From NCBI GenBank assembly GCA_021157665.1, contig JAGGWE010000219.1:1-8735 (forward strand): DNA of 8,735 bases, given 5' to 3'. This DNA comes from Sulfurimonas sp. Lineage in GTDB: Bacteria > Campylobacterota > Campylobacteria > Campylobacterales > Sulfurimonadaceae. Every line of letters starts with the position of its first letter. Positions within the stretch are counted from its first letter, which is position 1. The notes below the pieces were generated by a model. It searched no databases and was not told the DNA's origin. It saw nothing but the letters and a program-made list of their open reading frames with translations. The position numbers were made by a program, and so were the translations under genes. Positions 5,769 through 8,735 of this stretch are shown one piece after another.

Positions 5769-6583
5769 TAGTAGTTTGCCTCAATATAATTTAATATAGG
5801 TGTATCATAAATATAAACAATAAAAGTAGCAAGTGCTAAAAATGGAACAAATGGAACTCTTTGCTCCTCTGCTGAACGCTTTAAAAGAATAAGCATAACA
5901 GGAAGAGCTAAAAGGGCTGATAAAAATATTGCTACTAAAGTAAGTTTAACCCCAAGTAAGGCTCCCATAGTTGCTGCTACCATAATATCACCTTCACCCA
6001 TAGCTTCGATAAAAGGGTAGGTGTGATAGTTTTTAGTCCAAGAAGTTTCTGTTTTTTTTGCTGCTCTTTGTGCAGATGCTGTTAGTATATATGAGAGTGC
6101 AAATCTAAGTAGTGTAAATCCACCAGCAAATAACAGTGCATTTTGAAAATTTGTGAAAAATCCACTAATACTCCATGCTCCAAAAATTGCAAAAATCATA
6201 GCTAAAAGATTAAGGGAATCTGGAATCATTTTGTATTTGAAATCTATCATTGATAGAGCTAAAAGAGTTAAAAAACTAATTCCTACAAAGAAGATTGGTA
6301 AACTGATACCATATTTTATTGCAAGAAGAAAAAATATAAGAGCTGACAAAAATTCAATTATAGGATATTGAACTGATATGTGAGTTTTACAAAAAGAACA
6401 TTTTCCCCTTAATATAATCCATGAAATAAGAGGAATATTATGCCAAGGTTTTAAACTGTTTCCACATGTCGTACAATGAGAACCTCCAAAAACAATACTT
6501 TCATCTTTAGGAATACGCAAGATTACTACATTTAAAAATGAGCCTAAAAGAAGACCTAAAAGAGTTGCTAATAAAATTTCCAT
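5768..6583 (-). CDS. pilD: Prepilin peptidase / N-methyltransferase (A24 family)
   Basis: This polytopic inner-membrane aspartic protease cleaves the leader of type IV pilins or type II secretion/competence pseudopilins and methylates the new N-terminus. The N-terminal GSFLNVVILRIP is typical of the family. The zinc-binding region has both cysteine pairs (Cys37/Cys40 and Cys62/Cys65), so methylation is likely retained. The catalytic aspartates are Asp114 (in SMIDFKYKMIPD) and Asp199 (in GEGDI); the usual Lys after GxGDx is Met here. The loop before GEGD is longer than usual by roughly 20-25 residues (about 165-195). The gene has the strongest Shine-Dalgarno of the cluster (GGAGG at 6597-6593) although its ATG overlaps the uppS stop. 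In C. jejuni type II secretion-like genes are needed for transformation, so a competence role is plausible. Confidence 0.93.
   Translation of the reverse strand: MEILLATLLGLLLGSFLNVVILRIPKDESIVFGGSHCTTCGNSLKPWHNIPLISWIILRGKCSFCKTHISVQYPIIEFLSALIFFLLAIKYGISLPIFFVGISFLTLLALSMIDFKYKMIPDSLNLLAMIFAIFGAWSISGFFTNFQNALLFAGGFTLLRFALSYILTASAQRAAKKTETSWTKNYHTYPFIEAMGEGDIMVAATMGALLGVKLTLVAIFLSALLALPVMLILLKRSAEEQRVPFVPFLALATFIVYIYDTPILNYIEANY
6462..6470 (+). repeat. Single-mismatch copy CCACATGTC (prepilin peptidase gene)
   Basis: Eight of nine bases match, with C to T at position 8. It is antisense to the prepilin peptidase gene and lies over the first zinc-binding Cys pair (Thr-Thr-Cys-Gly), where coding constraint is strong. 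Flanks keep the pattern, with T before and G after. Confidence 0.45.
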
Positions 6584-7260
6584 TATTTTAATCCTCCAAA
6601 TCTTCTTTCAATTTTTGTAAAATTTTTAATTATTTTTTCTAAATCGTTACTTGTAAAGTCTGGCCATAGTGTATCTGTGAAAAAGAGTTCTGCATAAGCT
6701 GATTGCCAAAGTAAAAAGTTAGAAAGTCTATGGTCTCCACCTGTTCTAATAAGTAAGTCAACATTATGATTACAATCTAGTGCATTGCTTAACATTGTTT
6801 CAGTTATATCTTCATCACATTTTTTTATTTTGTTTATTGCTCTTATCATCTCATCTTGAGCACCATAATTTAAAGCTAAAGATTGTACTAAACCATCACA
6901 ATGAGCAGTTTTTTCTTTTACATCTTTTATCGTTTTTTGCAGAGATTTTGAAAATGCTCTAATATCTCCAATAGGTTCAAATCTAACATTATTTTCTAAG
7001 TAAACTCTTAGTTCATTTTTAAGATATTTTTCTAAAAGTTTCATTAAAAACTCAACTTCTAATCTTGGTCTTTTCCAATTTTCTGTAGAAAAAGCATATA
7101 GTGTCAATCTCTCTATATCTAGATTTTTTGAGCAGTATGTAGTGATTTTTTTAACAACCTCCGCACCTTTTTCATGCCCTTTAACTCTTTTTTCACCTTG
7201 AAGTTCAGCCCAACGACCATTACCATCCATTATGATGGCTATGTGTGTGGCACTATTCAC
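6583..7260 (-). CDS. uppS: Undecaprenyl diphosphate synthase (cis-prenyltransferase)
   Basis: UppS extends farnesyl diphosphate with eight isopentenyl units in cis to make the C55 carrier lipid for peptidoglycan and surface glycans. Landmarks are HIAIIMDGNGRWA with the catalytic Asp12, GHEKGAE (28-34), LTLYAFSTENWKRP (52-65), LALNYGAQDE (128-137), and LLIRTGGDHRLSNFLLWQSAYAELFF (169-194) with the RTGGD and R.SNF diphosphate-binding residues and Glu191. The tail RRFGG is also typical. It has 225 residues, somewhat shorter than E. coli UppS (253). The start is GTG at 7260, which overlaps the end of coaBC by 8 bases and lacks a strong Shine-Dalgarno, so it is probably translated by coupling. Confidence 0.96.
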   Translation of the reverse strand: MNSATHIAIIMDGNGRWAELQGEKRVKGHEKGAEVVKKITTYCSKNLDIERLTLYAFSTENWKRPRLEVEFLMKLLEKYLKNELRVYLENNVRFEPIGDIRAFSKSLQKTIKDVKEKTAHCDGLVQSLALNYGAQDEMIRAINKIKKCDEDITETMLSNALDCNHNVDLLIRTGGDHRLSNFLLWQSAYAELFFTDTLWPDFTSNDLEKIIKNFTKIERRFGGLK

Positions 7261-8530
7261 TAGCTATTCTTTGTGCATGTTTTAAAATTTCAAAAGCAAC
7301 ACTAAGTTTATCGGCATGTGGGATTGATTCTATTTTTTTTGCAGAGATAAACTCAACTTTATTAGTATCACTTCCAAAACTTGATGAGTCTTTTAGTACA
7401 TTTAAACAAACAGCATCTAAGTTTTTAGATTCTAACATTTTTGAAGCATTAGACTCTGCATTTTTTTCGTCCATCTCTGCTTTAAATCCAATAGTTATAA
7501 GCCCATCTTTATCAATAGAGTTTAAAATATCAATATTTTTAGTTAGTGAGAGTTCAAATTCATCTCCAAGCATATCTTTTTTTAGTTTGCCATCTTGGGG
7601 AAATTTAGGGATATAATCACTAACAGCTGCTGCCATAAAAAGATATGGTTTTTTCTGAATTAGATGAATCTGTTCACTGCTCATTAAAGTTGGTTTTGAG
7701 AGTTTTCCTTTTTTAGCGATTCTAATAGAATCACCAAGGTATTCCATCATTTCATCTGAACTTTGAACATCAATAGTGTGAATGTCTAAGGGTAGATTAT
7801 CTTCAAATTTAGTAGAGATTAAGTTTACATCAGCACCCATGCAGTAAAGAGCAGTAGTTAAAGCTGAAGCCATTTTTCCACTAGAAAAATTTGAAATATA
7901 TCTAACATCATCAATTTTTTCTATTGTTCCCCCACCTGTTACCATAACCATTCTATCCTTCCAAAAATCATTTTGAAGTAGAACTTTTACTGAGTGCCAA
8001 AAAATCTCTATTGGTTCAGCCATTGCTCCATCACCAGTAGTTTTACAAGCTAACTCTTTTGTTTGAGTATCAACCATCTCGTAGTTAGCTATTTTTAGCA
8101 TTTTAAGATTTGCTTGTGTTATAGGATTTTTAATCATGTTAGTATTTGCAGATGGTGCTATGATTTTTGTTTTAGGATAGGCTAAAGCACATTGAAGTAG
8201 CATATTGTCAGCTATAGCATTTGCGAGCTTAGCGATAGTGTTTGCAGTAGCTGGAGCAATAACAAACAAATCAGCCCATTCAGTAGTTTTTATATGATTA
8301 TGATCCTTTACCCAAGATTCATTAGTGTCATCTAAGACTAGATTTGATGTTATCGTTTCAAAAGTAAGTGGAGTAATAAATTTCTTTGCACTATCACTCA
8401 TAACAACTTTTACATCTGCACCAGCTTTGATAAATAAACGAGCCAATTCTAAAGATTTATATACAGCAATTGAGCCTGTAACACCTAAAAGTATTTTTTT
8501 ATTTTTTAATAAATCTTCTGGAATAAGCAT
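7253..8530 (-). CDS. coaBC: Bifunctional phosphopantothenoylcysteine decarboxylase / phosphopantothenate-cysteine ligase
   Basis: CoaBC carries out two successive steps of coenzyme A synthesis: CTP-dependent joining of cysteine to 4'-phosphopantothenate (CoaB) and FMN-dependent decarboxylation to 4'-phosphopantetheine (CoaC). The CoaC domain (about 10-185) shows GVTGSIAVYKS, the catalytic His79 in HIKTTEWADLFVIAPATANT, NAIADNML, the substrate loop APSANTNM (usually PAMN..M) and the active-site Cys162 in ACKTTGDGAMAEP (usually ACGD.G.GRM). The CoaB domain (about 193-420) shows VTGGGTIEKIDDVRYISNFSSGKM, FMAAAVSDYIP, LTKNIDIL and IGFKAE. The ATG at 8530 has AAGG seven bases upstream. This is the first clear gene of the five-gene overlapping cluster. 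One CCACATGCC copy encodes IPHAD near the C-terminus. Confidence 0.95.
   Translation of the reverse strand: MLIPEDLLKNKKILLGVTGSIAVYKSLELARLFIKAGADVKVVMSDSAKKFITPLTFETITSNLVLDDTNESWVKDHNHIKTTEWADLFVIAPATANTIAKLANAIADNMLLQCALAYPKTKIIAPSANTNMIKNPITQANLKMLKIANYEMVDTQTKELACKTTGDGAMAEPIEIFWHSVKVLLQNDFWKDRMVMVTGGGTIEKIDDVRYISNFSSGKMASALTTALYCMGADVNLISTKFEDNLPLDIHTIDVQSSDEMMEYLGDSIRIAKKGKLSKPTLMSSEQIHLIQKKPYLFMAAAVSDYIPKFPQDGKLKKDMLGDEFELSLTKNIDILNSIDKDGLITIGFKAEMDEKNAESNASKMLESKNLDAVCLNVLKDSSSFGSDTNKVEFISAKKIESIPHADKLSVAFEILKHAQRIASE
7313..7321 (-). repeat. CCACATGCC copy 8 (coaBC)
   Basis: Exact copy in the sense strand, in frame as Pro-His-Ala in IPHAD near the CoaB C-terminus. Preceded by C and followed by G. 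Confidence 0.85.
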
Positions 8531-8603
8531 CTCACTACCTTATACTCTATTTTTATGTGATTGTATCAAATCTTTCAATAAAGTTTAATAAATTTCTATC
8601 ATA
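8531..8603 (-). promoter_or_regulatory. Probable promoter of the coaBC–truA cluster
   Basis: The 73-base gap between the upstream gene fragment and coaBC contains, on the minus strand, an extended -10 (TGATACAAT; TACAAT at 8565-8560). It would start transcription near 8553 with a leader of about 23 bases that includes the AAGG binding site. About 17 bases further upstream is only a weak TTAAAC. No terminator hairpin is seen for the upstream gene, so readthrough from it is also possible. Confidence 0.45.
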
Positions 8604-8735
8604 TTAAAAATTTTTAATGTTATTGATAATCAGTTCATCTTTGCTTTGAATTCTTAAATAGTAATTGGCTTTTTCTTTAACTAAATAGGATAAATCATTT
8701 TTTTGTGAACAAGATATAATATATTTATCTAATAA
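8604..8735 (-). CDS. C-terminal fragment of an unidentified protein (5' end outside window)
   Basis: On the minus strand a frame open from the right edge runs for 43 codons to a TAA at 8606-8604. The residues include ISCSQKNDLSYLVKEKANYY, rich in Lys, Asn, Ile and Tyr, with codon use like the neighbours. It is too short to assign. In C. jejuni I recall glmU lying upstream of the CoaBC gene (dfp), but this tail does not look like a GlmU left-handed beta-helix C-terminus. That it is coding at all rests on the open frame, its direction shared with coaBC, and lack of a better explanation. Confidence 0.45.
   Translation of the reverse strand, partial: LLDKYIISCSQKNDLSYLVKEKANYYLRIQSKDELIINNIKNF

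Noticed and set aside
1341..7321. CCACATGCC as a conserved protein motif (Pro-His-Ala)
   Set aside because: Three of eight exact copies are in other frames or antisense, and the host proteins are unrelated, so a DNA-level signal explains them better.
8325..8588. Plus-strand open frame opposite coaBC and its promoter
   Set aside because: It mirrors the strongly supported CoaC domain and shows no protein-like motif; other opposite-strand frames such as 7245-7616 were dismissed for the same reason.
8574..8598. Imperfect tandem AATAAAGTTT/AATAAATTTC upstream of coaBC
   Set aside because: It is short and AT-rich, expected by chance at this base composition, and has no clear operator symmetry.
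8604..8735. Right-edge fragment as the end of glmU
   Set aside because: Synteny with C. jejuni suggested it, but the sequence lacks the hexapeptide beta-helix pattern and I cannot match its tail to GlmU.

Overview
The window is AT-rich, tightly packed chromosomal DNA from a member of the Campylobacterota (Epsilonproteobacteria), most likely a Sulfurimonas-like or related free-living relative. The main reason is the leftward cluster coaBC–uppS–prepilin peptidase–LptF/G permease–truA. I recall essentially the same gene order around dfp/uppS/truA in Campylobacter jejuni. Base composition, many Asn/Lys/Ile codons and short family members (TruA 236 aa, UppS 225 aa) fit the same group. I see no rRNA, tRNA, CRISPR array, insertion sequence or phage gene.

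Layout. Bases 2-361 (+) are the 3' end of an MnmC-like FAD oxidoreductase for tRNA wobble-uridine modification. It converges, with a 4-base overlap, on an unrecognised 249-aa gene (358-1107, -). A 44-base divergent gap separates that gene from a rightward pair, a membrane-anchored alpha/beta hydrolase (1152-1934) and an ElyC/YdcF-type (DUF218) envelope protein (1934-2686), coupled through TAATG. A weak dyad (2675-2714) lies in the convergent gap. From there to the right edge everything is on the minus strand. Read in transcription order it holds the tail of an unidentified gene (8735-8604), a 73-base gap with a plausible promoter, then coaBC, uppS, a prepilin peptidase gene, an LptF/G-family gene and truA, each overlapping or abutting the next. 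After a 36-base gap with a possible promoter come a degenerate NifU/IscU-like scaffold gene and an overlapping gene for a putative ferritin-like helical protein.

Functionally, the five-gene cluster mixes housekeeping and envelope work: CoA synthesis (CoaBC), the undecaprenyl carrier lipid (UppS), pseudopilin processing (prepilin peptidase), lipopolysaccharide export (LptF/G) and tRNA pseudouridylation (TruA). ElyC-like proteins are also linked to undecaprenyl carrier/peptidoglycan metabolism. The NifU-like/ferritin-like pair suggests iron or Fe-S handling, but the NifU-like protein lacks canonical ligands.

The most striking signal is not a gene. The 9-mer CCACATGCC (or its complement GGCATGTGG) occurs eight times exactly, plus one single-mismatch copy, in 8.7 kb. 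All are inside genes, four exact copies on each strand and in all three reading frames, always preceded by a pyrimidine and followed by a purine. A rough estimate at about 30% GC predicts about 0.01 copies. Density, lack of strand bias and intragenic placement resemble the DNA uptake sequences of Neisseria and Pasteurellaceae. I infer a candidate DNA uptake sequence for natural transformation. I know of no such 9-mer described for Campylobacterota, but I could not search for one.
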